Origin: Saprospirales bacterium
GTDB lineage: Bacteria; Bacteroidota; Bacteroidia; Chitinophagales; UBA8649
Direction: 5' to 3'
NCBI GenBank assembly: GCA_002708985.1
Contig: PAPS01000010.1
Coordinates: 1 to 47,093 of the forward strand
DNA: 47,093 nt
Every line of letters begins with the position of its first letter. The stretch's first letter is position 1. This document shows, piece by piece, positions 7,768 through 16,370 of the stretch. The notes under the pieces are model-generated. The model worked only from the letters and a program-made list of their open reading frames with translations. It searched no databases and was not told the origin of the DNA. The position numbers and the translations under genes were made by a program.

Positions 7768-9072
7768 GTGCAAGAAAAGATAGGCATTCATACCGATATA
7801 CAGTGTAAGGAAGTCTCCTACATCTTCCATCAAGTATTTACTGATTGGTTGGGTATGAGCTGGTCCTATGTCGCTTTGTCTGACCTGGATTCAGGTAAAT
7901 ATGCATTTACGATTTCCTATGCTACAGAGCCCAATAGCCAAGCTGACCTATGTCTTGGTCGGAGCGATTGGTCTTTTTTTGAGGAAGAATGGATGAGCTC
8001 ACCGCTGATATCAGATGCTGGACTTGTGGGTTTTAAAAAAGTAATGCAAGGAGCACTAGGCTTTGATATGTTTGCGACACTTTTTTTCACTTTAACGAGG
8101 AAGGAAGAAACCTACACTTCAGGAGATTGGGATGGTCACGGACGCTATCCCTACGAGCATTCCCTCCTTAAGTCCCACAATCTTTTAGATCGTCCATTTT
8201 TAGAGGATTATATTCATTTTTTGGCAAAACAAATAACTAAAAAAGGCGTAGAGGTAGTTTTTAGACAACCTCGTCATGTTGTCACTATGGATTTGGACTT
8301 CGCTTTTCAATGGTATGCAAGGCCCCTTTCACTTGTTGTGGCATCCCTTATCAAATCACCAAGTCGTTATCCCGGATGGCAAACCTTACGTGCGATTTAT
8401 AAGGGACAAAAGCGGGACCCTTATGATGTCATGGAAGCAGTGCATCAATGGACTGAAGCGCAGGGAGTGGGCCTTAGAATATTTATCCCAGTAGGAAAGC
8501 GAAGTAGTATGGATCGCCACGTAGACCCATCCAATAAGGCTTTCACAAAGTGGTTGCTACAGTGGAATGAGGTAGTTGATTTTGGGCTTCATCCAACCTA
8601 TGCCTTGGGCTCTTGGGAGTCACCTCGGCGAAGGGAGGTCCTTGCCTCAGAAATAACGTATTTTGAAGACTTGATGAATCAACCCTGTCATCATGTACGC
8701 ATGCATTACTTGCGATGTAGACCCCATGAAGATTACCCAAGGTTTTCAAGTCTTGGAATACAAAATGATTGGTCGATGGGCTATGGTAATCGTTCGGGTT
8801 TTCGTGCAGGAATTAGCAGACCATACCGATTTTTTGAAGAAGATAAACCCTTTAATAAGCTCCTGCGAATTCACCCTTTACCGCTTATGGACTCTACCTT
8901 TGTTCATCACATGGGTTCCAACGGATTAGGGGATTGGAAACAAAGAATAGGAGCATATCTTGGCCATGCGGAGAACCTTGCTTATCCTCTCGTGTTTAAC
9001 CTACATAATAACTTAATTGCCGACCAAAACGAGTATTGGAAAGCCTTTAAAGAGTCCCTAGAAAATGCATAG
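7768..9072 (+). CDS. DUF7033-type polysaccharide deacetylase-like protein
   Basis: A 434-residue protein with an N-terminal DUF7033-like region and a C-terminal NodB-like half. The NodB-like half has VVTMDLDFAFQW (metal/catalytic-type aspartates near residue 173), the FGLHPTYALGSW histidine motif, the HYLR motif, and a conserved MGYGNRSGFRAG-type segment. Members of this Bacteroidota family are annotated as polysaccharide deacetylase-like, but their substrate is not established. No signal peptide is visible, so the protein is probably cytosolic. It starts at GTG 7768 and overlaps the next gene, a FemAB/GNAT-like transferase, by 8 bases. That pairing suggests the two modify the same cell-surface glycan or its precursor (inference). 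Confidence 0.75.
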   Translation: MQEKIGIHTDIQCKEVSYIFHQVFTDWLGMSWSYVALSDLDSGKYAFTISYATEPNSQADLCLGRSDWSFFEEEWMSSPLISDAGLVGFKKVMQGALGFDMFATLFFTLTRKEETYTSGDWDGHGRYPYEHSLLKSHNLLDRPFLEDYIHFLAKQITKKGVEVVFRQPRHVVTMDLDFAFQWYARPLSLVVASLIKSPSRYPGWQTLRAIYKGQKRDPYDVMEAVHQWTEAQGVGLRIFIPVGKRSSMDRHVDPSNKAFTKWLLQWNEVVDFGLHPTYALGSWESPRRREVLASEITYFEDLMNQPCHHVRMHYLRCRPHEDYPRFSSLGIQNDWSMGYGNRSGFRAGISRPYRFFEEDKPFNKLLRIHPLPLMDSTFVHHMGSNGLGDWKQRIGAYLGHAENLAYPLVFNLHNNLIADQNEYWKAFKESLENA

Positions 9073-10027
9073 TCCATTGAAGAATTCACCATCAATGCAT
9101 ACAACGTGGCGCTGGGTAAATCGCGAGGAAATAGACGATAAAAGATGGAATGGTGTGGTGCACTTCGCACCGAATGCTATGCCTTATGCCTATACGTGGT
9201 ATCTCGATGCCGTAGCCATGGAATGGGAAGGACTTATCGCTGGAGATTATGAGGCCGTTTTTCCGGTGCCCTTTCGTCAAAAGTGGGGTATTTCCTATGC
9301 CTATCAACCTCCATTTACTCAACAATTGGGTATGTACAGTCAACAGGGAAGTCAAGTGATTGACATTGAAGGCGCCCTCTTGTTACTTGTTGAACGTTTT
9401 CCATTAGTTGAAATTCAGCTTAACTCAGGAAATTCTGTGCCCGATTATTTTAACGCCAAACCACGACCCAACTTTGAGCTTGCTTTAAATGCGCCATATG
9501 ACACACTTGAGGCAAAGTATTCTGGAAACCTAAAGCGCTCCCTAAGAAAGGCAGATAAGTTTGCTATTCACACAACGCAAAGCATCTCACCAGAAACTTT
9601 CACGTCATTTTACTTGAAGCATATGCGGTCAAAAAACCTTTCAATCGACCCAACAACTAAGCATACCATGCATAGGCTAATCTACAAGGCTCAGTCCTAT
9701 GGCTTAGGAAGCATTATTGGTGCTTATTTAAATGATGATCTTATCGCGGCAAACTTTTTTTTATCAGGCCCCATGCGTATTATAAACCTCATGCCGGTTT
9801 CCTCACCTAAAGGAAAGGAGGTTAATGCAATGCATGTTATTATGAATCAGTGTGTAATAAAGAATGCTGACCAGATGAAATACTTAGATTTTGAAGGATC
9901 TGCACTCGATGGAGTAGCCCGATTTTACAAAGGTTTTGGCGCCGAACGCAAGGAATACTCGTTTATTCAGCATGAAGCATTACCGTTCCCTTTCAGCATT
10001 TTACGAAAAATTTCCAAGAGAAAGTAG
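9065..10027 (+). CDS. GNAT-fold acyl/aminoacyltransferase (FemAB/BioF2-like)
   Basis: A 320-residue protein that fits the FemAB/BioF2-like GNAT superfamily. The supporting segments are SGNLKRSLRKADKF (about residues 156-169), the LIAANFFLSGP strand, and the C-terminal LDFEGSALDGVARFYKGFGA signature, which is typical of this group. Such enzymes transfer amino acids or acyl groups to peptidoglycan, glycans or lipids; the substrate here cannot be told. No membrane segment or signal peptide is visible. The 8-base overlap with the upstream deacetylase-like gene indicates a two-gene operon. The downstream porP-type gene begins 57 bases later and may have its own promoter. Confidence 0.75.
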   Translation: MHSPLKNSPSMHTTWRWVNREEIDDKRWNGVVHFAPNAMPYAYTWYLDAVAMEWEGLIAGDYEAVFPVPFRQKWGISYAYQPPFTQQLGMYSQQGSQVIDIEGALLLLVERFPLVEIQLNSGNSVPDYFNAKPRPNFELALNAPYDTLEAKYSGNLKRSLRKADKFAIHTTQSISPETFTSFYLKHMRSKNLSIDPTTKHTMHRLIYKAQSYGLGSIIGAYLNDDLIAANFFLSGPMRIINLMPVSSPKGKEVNAMHVIMNQCVIKNADQMKYLDFEGSALDGVARFYKGFGAERKEYSFIQHEALPFPFSILRKISKRK

Positions 10028-10029
10028 CG

Positions 10030-10067
10030 TTGATAACCCATAGATAGAAAATCCTTGTTATCTTTAA
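10030..10067 (+). promoter_or_regulatory. Candidate promoter-like element before the PorP/SprF gene
   Basis: TTGATAA at 10030-10036 and TATCTTTAA at 10059-10067, 18 bases before the preferred ATG. TATCTTTA differs by one base from the Bacteroidota -7 consensus TAnnTTTG. The 26-base spacing from the TTG is longer than the usual 17-23, so this is weak alone. It is listed because a very similar pair with identical spacing precedes the other T9SS cargo gene at 21664. Confidence 0.25.
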
Positions 10068-10084
10068 TAACTACCAAAATTAGG

Positions 10085-11134
10085 ATGATGCGACGAGTTT
10101 TAATGTTTCTCTCTTTTTGTACCCTTCTCAGTACAGCCAAATCTCAAGACATTCACTTTAGTCAGTATTACGCGTCACCGCTTACCCTCAACCCTGCATT
10201 AACAGGACTCCACGGTGGAGACTTCAGGGCAGTAGTCAATTACCGAAGTCAGTGGTTTGCGATTCCGACTTTTTCATCTTGGGCTCCTTACACGACAGTT
10301 CAAGCTTCTTTTGATGCTCGACTTTTTCCCGAAAGAATGAGAGAAAATATTCTCGGTATGGGGCTGGCGTTTTACAACGATGCCGCAGGTAACGGGAATT
10401 TAACAACGCGCGCAGGATTGTTTTCTCTGTCCTATCATCAAGGACTTGATCGCTTTGGGCGTTCAAACCTTGGCTTAGGTCTTCAAACGGGTTATGTTTC
10501 AAAGCGAGTGAATGAAGGTGATCTAATTTTTGAACAACAGTGGGATGCTGGTGCTAATGCATTCAACCCGTTAGCGTTTAACGGTGAATCTTTTCAAAAT
10601 GGAAACATCAGCTATCCAGAAGTCAATGCCGGCGCCCTCTTTAGTTCTCAACCCAACGAAGAGTTTGGCTACATGTTTGGTGTTGGAGTAAATCATGTAC
10701 ATCAGCCTAACGAAAGTTTTTTAGGTGAGGACAATAAACTCAACACTCGGATTAATGCGCATGCGGCTGCTCAAATCAAGGTTGGAGAGTATTCGTACAT
10801 TACACCCACGGTGCTTTATATGCTTCAGGGCAATGCTCAGCAAGCTAATGTAGGTTCTGGTTTTGAATACGAGTTAACAGAAAATGTATCAGCCTTTGCT
10901 GGCGGATGGGCTCGATTAGTAGGGGGCATTAATGGCTTTGGAATCGATGCAATTATCGGAGTGGTAGGCGTGGAGGCTTACAACATGCGTGCAGGATTAT
11001 CCTATGACGTGACATTATCTGATCTTCGTGTTCCTACAAATTCCAATGGTGCGTTGGAGTTATCTTTAATTTACACGCACGACAAGCAAGGACCAATGGC
11101 TATCGATTATAATCGTTTTTGTCCTAAGTTTTAA
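10085..11134 (+). CDS. PorP/SprF family type IX secretion outer-membrane protein
   Basis: An outer-membrane beta-barrel protein of the PorP/SprF family. After a signal peptide ending near TAKSQ comes the family hallmark DIHFSQYYASPLTLNPALTG, then repeated amphipathic strands with an aromatic, glycine-rich pattern. PorP/SprF proteins act in the type IX secretion system; several are needed to deliver or hold a particular type B cargo at the surface. The frame could start at a TTG (10055), but ATG 10085 (or 10088) gives a normal signal peptide and is preferred. The stop is 11 bases before the next gene, which encodes a type B T9SS protein, so the pair is probably a cargo and its dedicated partner. 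Confidence 0.9.
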   Translation: MMRRVLMFLSFCTLLSTAKSQDIHFSQYYASPLTLNPALTGLHGGDFRAVVNYRSQWFAIPTFSSWAPYTTVQASFDARLFPERMRENILGMGLAFYNDAAGNGNLTTRAGLFSLSYHQGLDRFGRSNLGLGLQTGYVSKRVNEGDLIFEQQWDAGANAFNPLAFNGESFQNGNISYPEVNAGALFSSQPNEEFGYMFGVGVNHVHQPNESFLGEDNKLNTRINAHAAAQIKVGEYSYITPTVLYMLQGNAQQANVGSGFEYELTENVSAFAGGWARLVGGINGFGIDAIIGVVGVEAYNMRAGLSYDVTLSDLRVPTNSNGALELSLIYTHDKQGPMAIDYNRFCPKF

Positions 11135-11145
11135 AAGAAGCGTAC

Positions 11146-14052
11146 TTGAGAAAAATTCTGCTATTAGGGCTTGTAAGTCTATATATTTCTTTTAACCTTA
11201 AAGCGCAAGCCCCTGGCTGTCCAAACATAGTAGCAGGGCCCCCCATTACCTTACAATGCACAGATTCTTGTACGCAACTATCGTCTACATTCTTAGCTAC
11301 GGGAGAAACAACGTCCTATGAGGTTTCCTCTATTCCATATGCCCCGCCTTACCCTTATGGGTTAGGAACGCCAACTTCGGTTAATACGGACGATGTGTGG
11401 AGTAATGTCATCAGCCTTCCATTTACTTTCTGTTTTTTCGGAAACACATACGATCAATTAACAATTGGTAGCAATGGTGTTATATCATTTGATCTTACCT
11501 ATGCAGACCCAATTTTAAATCCAAATCCTGTTTTGCCTGGTGCCTCTTATTGCGAGTATAGTTTTACGAATTCGTTGCCAAGTGCTTCATTGCCGACCAA
11601 CTCAATTATGGGAATATACCACGATATTGATCCTTCAGTATGTGGTAATATTCGTTATGCTAATTTGGGCAGTTATCCATGTAGAACCTTTGTGGTCAAC
11701 TTTGATAATGTCTGTCAGTTTAGTTGTAATAATCTTCTAAGTCGCCATCAGATTGTGATTTATGAATCTACCAACGCGATAGAGGTTTATGTAGAAAGTA
11801 AGCCAACTTGTGCGTCATGGAATTCAGGAAATGCACTTATTGGCATCCAAAATGCAGCCGGTAATGTGGCCTATACGCCCTTCAATCGCAATACGGGACC
11901 TTGGACGGTAAATACACCGGAAGCTTGGCGTTTCTTGCCCAATGGTACGCCGAATTATAGTATAGAATGGACGGATCAAAGTGCTACTGTAATTGGTAAC
12001 GGTGCCAGTGTTCAGGTATGCCCTACAACTAATGAAGTGTATACGGCAGAAATTACCTACACAAATTGTAATGGATCCGTAGTGGTTGATACCGATAACC
12101 AAGCGGTGAATTTTACGTCCAATATTACCTTAAATACTATACTTGTGGATACTAGTGATTGCGGGCAATCGAACGGACGTGCTCAAGCCAGTGTTGTTTC
12201 TGGTGGTAGTGGAGCTGTGCAGTGGTTATGGGATAATGGAGAGACTACAGCGCTTGCTATCAATCTTTCTTCTGGATTTCACTGTGTGACGGCTACCGAT
12301 GCAAGTGGTTGTTCAGACTCTTCCTGTGTTTTTATTCCCGTTAGAGGCCCGTCTATCGACTCTATTACCTCTAGACCAGATACTTGTTTAGCTGGCGTGG
12401 GATCAGCTACTGTAAACGTTAATGGCGGGCAAACACCCATCAGTTTTCAATGGGATGATCCATTGGGACAGACAAGTGCTACGGCGGTTGGATTATTACC
12501 AGGTCTCTATGAGTTGACCCTTAGTGATGCCGCAGGTTGTGTGTTGGTTGACACAGTAGAAGTCTATCCATTAGGTACTGTTCCTTTTCTAGCTGTAGGA
12601 AGTGAGAATACCTCCTGTAACGCTAGCAATGATGGAAGAGCTTGGGTGTTTCCAAGTGGAGGGGATGCGCCGTATTCTTTCCAATGGAATGATGTGTTAG
12701 CTCAAACAACAGATACTGCCTCTGGTCTAGGTGCAGGCAACTACAGTGTAGTAGTTTATGATACCTATGGTTGCGCCTTTGTGGATTCAGTGGAAGTAGG
12801 CAGTCCAGCTCTCTTGACTATCGCAGAGGATATTTCTCATGAAACCTGCTTAGGCGTTTCGGATGGTTTTATTGAGATTAGTGCTTCAGGGGGTACCGGC
12901 CCCTTTACTTGGGATTGGGATACACTTACACAAAATGGTATAAATGTTCTTTTTGATAGCCTGCAACCTGGCACTTACCAAGTCCTTGTAACTGATGCTA
13001 ATTCATGTCAAGCCAGTGGAACTTATTCTATTGATCCAGGCAGAAATGTTAACCTCAACTTAGGTGGCAGTAATGTAGCTTGTAATGGCGGCAATGGGGG
13101 AGAGATTATAGTCTCGTCTGATGGGGTTACCGGTTTTGAGGCTCATCTTTTGGACATTAATGGACTCCTTATTCAAAGCAACCTCACAGGAATATTCAAT
13201 AACTTATCGGCAGGCAGTTATCGAATTGAACTTGTTGAATTTGGAACAGGGTGTAGAGGTGACAGTGTGTTTACATTGTCTGAGCCACTGGCTAATAGCT
13301 ATAGTGCACAGGCTAGTCCGACTTTGTGCAATGGTGACCAAGATGGCAGTCTCGAGGTTTTGGTTAGTGCATCGGATACGTTGAGAACCTTTTCCTATCA
13401 ACTGTTGGATTTGACGGGTGTCCAGCCAAGTCCACTTTTTGAGAACTTACCCTCAGGACTATATGAGATTATTGTAACAGATGACCTTGGATGCTCTGAC
13501 ACATTAAACCCTATACAAGTAGTTGAGCCACAAAATATAGCGCCATTCATTGCTGATCAATACCTTAATTATGGAGACACTATAAGCCTAGTGCTCGATA
13601 GTGTTTGGAATGGTAGAGACCCCTTCGAATATCTATGGACTCCTTCGTTTGGATTAAGTTGTGATGATTGCAGTAATCCCATCGCTACCCCTTATGTAAC
13701 AAGTGATTATACAGTGTTGGTTACGGATAGTCTAGGATGTACTGGATCAACTGACTTTACATTGTTTGTGGACGACCCGTTAGATATCTATATACCCAAT
13801 GCGTTCACACCAAACGGCGATGGTCAAAATGATGTTTTTGAGGTGTATGGAGTTGGGGTTTCCCAAGTTAATCTTTCAATTTATAACCGCTGGGGACAAG
13901 CTGTATTTCATGTAGAGAGCAGCCGTCCCCAATGGGATGGTAGGTATAAAGGAAAGATGCAACCACCCGGAATGTATACCTACTTAGTGGAAGTGTGGTT
14001 TTTAGGAGATCATATTGTAGAGCAGAAAGGAAGTGTAGCCCTAATTCGCTAA
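11146..14052 (+). CDS. Large T9SS type B surface protein with SprB-like repeats
   Basis: A 968-residue secreted protein. A signal peptide (MRKILLLGLVSLYISFNLKAQ) follows a TTG start at 11146; no ATG would retain the signal, and AAGAAG lies just upstream. The N-terminal part has cysteine-rich, nidogen-like beta structure with 'PFTFCFFGNTYDQLTIGSNG'. From about residue 334 to 800 there are six SprB-like repeats of 65-75 residues, each starting near a cysteine and ending in a 'D..GC' turn. A further Ig-like segment precedes the C-terminal type B sorting domain, which begins at IYIPNAFTPNGDGQNDVFEV and contains the IYNRWGQAVF and WDGRYKGK motifs. Proteins of this kind are adhesins or gliding-related surface filaments. 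It lies 11 bases after the PorP/SprF gene. Confidence 0.9.
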   Translation: MRKILLLGLVSLYISFNLKAQAPGCPNIVAGPPITLQCTDSCTQLSSTFLATGETTSYEVSSIPYAPPYPYGLGTPTSVNTDDVWSNVISLPFTFCFFGNTYDQLTIGSNGVISFDLTYADPILNPNPVLPGASYCEYSFTNSLPSASLPTNSIMGIYHDIDPSVCGNIRYANLGSYPCRTFVVNFDNVCQFSCNNLLSRHQIVIYESTNAIEVYVESKPTCASWNSGNALIGIQNAAGNVAYTPFNRNTGPWTVNTPEAWRFLPNGTPNYSIEWTDQSATVIGNGASVQVCPTTNEVYTAEITYTNCNGSVVVDTDNQAVNFTSNITLNTILVDTSDCGQSNGRAQASVVSGGSGAVQWLWDNGETTALAINLSSGFHCVTATDASGCSDSSCVFIPVRGPSIDSITSRPDTCLAGVGSATVNVNGGQTPISFQWDDPLGQTSATAVGLLPGLYELTLSDAAGCVLVDTVEVYPLGTVPFLAVGSENTSCNASNDGRAWVFPSGGDAPYSFQWNDVLAQTTDTASGLGAGNYSVVVYDTYGCAFVDSVEVGSPALLTIAEDISHETCLGVSDGFIEISASGGTGPFTWDWDTLTQNGINVLFDSLQPGTYQVLVTDANSCQASGTYSIDPGRNVNLNLGGSNVACNGGNGGEIIVSSDGVTGFEAHLLDINGLLIQSNLTGIFNNLSAGSYRIELVEFGTGCRGDSVFTLSEPLANSYSAQASPTLCNGDQDGSLEVLVSASDTLRTFSYQLLDLTGVQPSPLFENLPSGLYEIIVTDDLGCSDTLNPIQVVEPQNIAPFIADQYLNYGDTISLVLDSVWNGRDPFEYLWTPSFGLSCDDCSNPIATPYVTSDYTVLVTDSLGCTGSTDFTLFVDDPLDIYIPNAFTPNGDGQNDVFEVYGVGVSQVNLSIYNRWGQAVFHVESSRPQWDGRYKGKMQPPGMYTYLVEVWFLGDHIVEQKGSVALIR
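12142..13530 (+). repeat. Six protein-level SprB-like repeats
   Basis: Six consecutive units of roughly 200-220 bases inside the T9SS surface protein. Each unit encodes a cysteine near its start, a small glycine-rich turn, a W/F-x-W or similar strand, and a closing 'TD..GC' turn. The units have diverged in nucleotide sequence, so they are recognisable in the protein, not as DNA repeats. Boundaries are approximate. Confidence 0.65.
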
Positions 14053-14768
14053 TGCCAAGACTTTTTTTAATTCCAACTGATTTAGGCAATGCGGATCTCA
14101 TAGATCCAAGACTTGTTGAGACCATTGCTCCAATAGAGTATCTTATCGTTGAACGCCTCCGAACTGCTCGTCGATTTTTACGAAAAATAGGAGATAAACG
14201 AAACTTTGACGAAGCGATTCGTTGGCTTGAGTTAGATAAGCATAATCCAAACGTAAAAAACATTCGTAAAACCCTTCAAGAGGCTAAATCAAAGTCCCAA
14301 GATGTGGGTGTTCTCAGCGAGGCGGGTAATCCATGTATTGCCGATCCGGGCTCAGTTATTGTATCCATTGCCCATGAGCTAAATTTCGAGATTCAACCCC
14401 TAGTGGGTCCTTCAAGCATTCTTTTAGCCCTGACAGGTAGTGGATTAAATGGCCAGCAGTTTGTATTTCATGGATACCTTCCAGTACAACAGGCTGCTCG
14501 TAACAAACAAATACGCACTATGGAAAAGGCGGTCAATGCTTATGGCGCGACACAACTTTTTATGGAAACTCCTTATCGTAATATGGCATTATGGAAAGCC
14601 CTTTTAAATCAACTTAATCTGTCGACCTTATTACATGTTTCTTGTGATTTAACTCTTGACACCCAATGGATTAAAACAAAAAAAGTCATAGACTGGAAAA
14701 ACGAAATCATTGATTTACATAAGCGTCCCTGTATTTTTGCAATTGGGAGAAAAATGCGGTTGAAATGA
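14052..14768 (+). CDS. RsmI-like SAM-dependent methyltransferase (tetrapyrrole-methylase fold)
   Basis: A 238-residue protein starting at ATG 14052, which shares one base with the stop of the previous gene (TAATG). An in-frame start at 13995 would lie inside that gene and adds no conserved sequence. The N terminus MPRLFLIPTDLG, the VERLRTARRFL segment, VGVLSEAGNPCIADPG and LVGPSSILLALTGSGLNGQ match the tetrapyrrole methylase/RsmI superfamily. Classical RsmI 2'-O-methylates C1402 of 16S rRNA. This shorter version, with a divergent N-terminal motif, is a Bacteroidota subgroup whose exact substrate is less certain. It overlaps the following gene by 4 bases (ATGA). Confidence 0.8.
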   Translation: MPRLFLIPTDLGNADLIDPRLVETIAPIEYLIVERLRTARRFLRKIGDKRNFDEAIRWLELDKHNPNVKNIRKTLQEAKSKSQDVGVLSEAGNPCIADPGSVIVSIAHELNFEIQPLVGPSSILLALTGSGLNGQQFVFHGYLPVQQAARNKQIRTMEKAVNAYGATQLFMETPYRNMALWKALLNQLNLSTLLHVSCDLTLDTQWIKTKKVIDWKNEIIDLHKRPCIFAIGRKMRLK

Positions 14769-15343
14769 TTTTATTCAAAGACAAGCTACTTAGTGAGGCA
14801 ATTTTTAAAGAACACTTTGTTTGTGACTTGAGCGCTTGTAATGGAAAATGTTGTGTTGAAGGTGACACAGGAGCTCCATTAGAGCCTTTTGAGTTAGCCG
14901 AACTTGAAAATGTTTTGGACGCCGTTCGACCATATCTTAGCGAGGCCCATCAAGAAGTATTAGATGTTAATGGTCCTTTTACGCTTGATGAGGATGACGG
15001 GGTATTTAAAACGACACTTCATGGTTCGAAGCATTGTGTGTTTGCTATTGAAAAGAGTGGGGTTACTCTATGTGGTATTGAAGAGGCGCACAATGACAAA
15101 AAAGTAACATTTCGTAAACCGATATCCTGTCATTTATACCCCATACGTATTACAAAACTCAATGATACTGAGGCCCTAAACTATGAGGAATGGGAGATAT
15201 GTAAAGCAGCATGTGCCCTAGGTGAAAAATTGAAGACTCCTGTATATGCCTTTGTAAAAGATGCACTGGTCCGCAAGTATGGTGAGGAATTTTTTGACGA
15301 GCTCGAGCAGTTAGCTGAGTATCTTAACAATGAGAAGTCCTAG
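14765..15343 (+). CDS. DUF3109 family Cys-cluster protein
   Basis: A 192-residue cytosolic protein of the DUF3109 family. It begins with the cysteine cluster C20, C25, C29 and C30 (VCDLSACNGKCC), followed by a conserved KHCVFAI segment, a TLCGIEEAH segment and PISCHLYPIRI, which supply more potential metal ligands. This resembles the YkgJ-type zinc/iron-chelating CxxxCxxCC proteins. The family is widespread in Bacteroidota and its function is unknown. It overlaps the RsmI-like gene by 4 bases and is the last gene of the plus-strand run. It faces a convergent gene after only 7 bases, with no room for a terminator hairpin in between. Confidence 0.85.
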   Translation: MILFKDKLLSEAIFKEHFVCDLSACNGKCCVEGDTGAPLEPFELAELENVLDAVRPYLSEAHQEVLDVNGPFTLDEDDGVFKTTLHGSKHCVFAIEKSGVTLCGIEEAHNDKKVTFRKPISCHLYPIRITKLNDTEALNYEEWEICKAACALGEKLKTPVYAFVKDALVRKYGEEFFDELEQLAEYLNNEKS

Positions 15344-15350
15344 TATACAA

Positions 15351-16370
15351 TCATTTTTCCCATTGCTCTAAATAGCTTTTAGCTTGCTGTGCTTTTTCGG
15401 CATTGAGATGAACTATTTCTTGCATGATTTCTGTGGCTTTATTAAAATTACCAAGCGCATGATAGGCGCGCGCAGTAAAGAACATAGCATCTTCATTTGT
15501 ATGTTGTTCAGCCCAGTCGGATTCCTCAAATCGTTTGGTAATCTCCTGAAACTGTTTTTCAGAAAACGCGATACTCCAGTCGTACACCGATTCTTCTTGT
15601 ACATCGGAATCAGCCATACCCTCCATGGATAATGAATTTTTTTCACTGCTTCTGTTCGTCATTTCTGGCATGATCTCATCTTCCAATAATGCTTCAGTTA
15701 GGTTTTCCTCTTGCTCAATAACTGCAGATCCTTGACTCGATAAGATATCCTCAACATTATTAGGACGATCAAGAATAACTATCTCTTCAGAGTCAACCTC
15801 TTCAAAAACGATTCTCTCTTTTACAACTTCTGTAGGTAAGGCGGGCTCTGCTGGGGGTGGGGAGGGTGCAGGAAGAATGGCATTGTCCTTTATTTCCATC
15901 TCCAGATCTTGATTAGGCTTGTTCAAGCCACCATCTACAGAGGAAGCTTGATCAGGTGTGGATTGGTCAGTAGTAGCCTCTTGGCTTGCCTCGGTTGAGG
16001 TTGTTAGGCCTTTGTCTTGCGGGATGTCTTGATCTTGTGTCTTTTGTGTATCATAGGAAATAGGGCCTTTGTTGTCTGTAGAATTAATAATTTGATTTCC
16101 GACAAAAACTAGAATCCCTGCACATGCAGCTGCTGCGGCGTAGCGCCAAAAAGGTATGACAGTTGGCGTTTTTGATTGTTTTCTTTTTTGCGATTCAATT
16201 CGCTTATGAATGCGTGCCAATGCCTTGATTGTCCGCTCTTCTCCAAGTTGATCTAGCCCTTGCTTAGCTTCCCATTCAAGATCCGTATAGGTCTCTTTAG
16301 ATTGTTCTTTAGAAAAAACCTTGTTTAGAAAGGAATCGTTATTTGAAATATGTTTTTTGTGCTTACTCAT
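15351..16370 (-). CDS. Membrane-anchored protein with TPR-like C terminus, probable partner of the adjacent ECF sigma factor
   Basis: A 339-residue protein whose ATG lies inside the end of the sigma factor gene (8-base overlap), the usual position of an anti-sigma factor. Residues 1-70 are charged and probably cytosolic. One transmembrane helix runs about 74-93 (FWRYAAAAACAGILVFVGNQ). A long acidic, Pro/Ser/Gln-rich region spans about 100-260, and a TPR-like pair of helices lies at 265-339 (residues such as ARAYHALGNFNKATEIMQEI). The topology, cytosolic head and extracytoplasmic tail, fits a membrane-bound regulator of the sigma factor. No zinc-binding HxxxCxxC anti-sigma motif is seen, so the mechanism is uncertain. 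Confidence 0.65.
   Translation of the reverse strand: MSKHKKHISNNDSFLNKVFSKEQSKETYTDLEWEAKQGLDQLGEERTIKALARIHKRIESQKRKQSKTPTVIPFWRYAAAAACAGILVFVGNQIINSTDNKGPISYDTQKTQDQDIPQDKGLTTSTEASQEATTDQSTPDQASSVDGGLNKPNQDLEMEIKDNAILPAPSPPPAEPALPTEVVKERIVFEEVDSEEIVILDRPNNVEDILSSQGSAVIEQEENLTEALLEDEIMPEMTNRSSEKNSLSMEGMADSDVQEESVYDWSIAFSEKQFQEITKRFEESDWAEQHTNEDAMFFTARAYHALGNFNKATEIMQEIVHLNAEKAQQAKSYLEQWEK

Noticed and set aside
10055-10084. Earlier TTG start for the PorP/SprF protein
   Set aside because: It adds ten residues before the signal peptide; ATG 10085 gives a normal one.
12142-13530. DNA-level tandem repeat or CRISPR-like array in the T9SS gene
   Set aside because: Repeats are protein-level and diverged; there are no identical direct repeats with unique spacers.
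13995-14051. Earlier start for the RsmI-like methyltransferase
   Set aside because: It lies inside the T9SS type B domain gene; the TAATG at 14050 is a typical coupled start.
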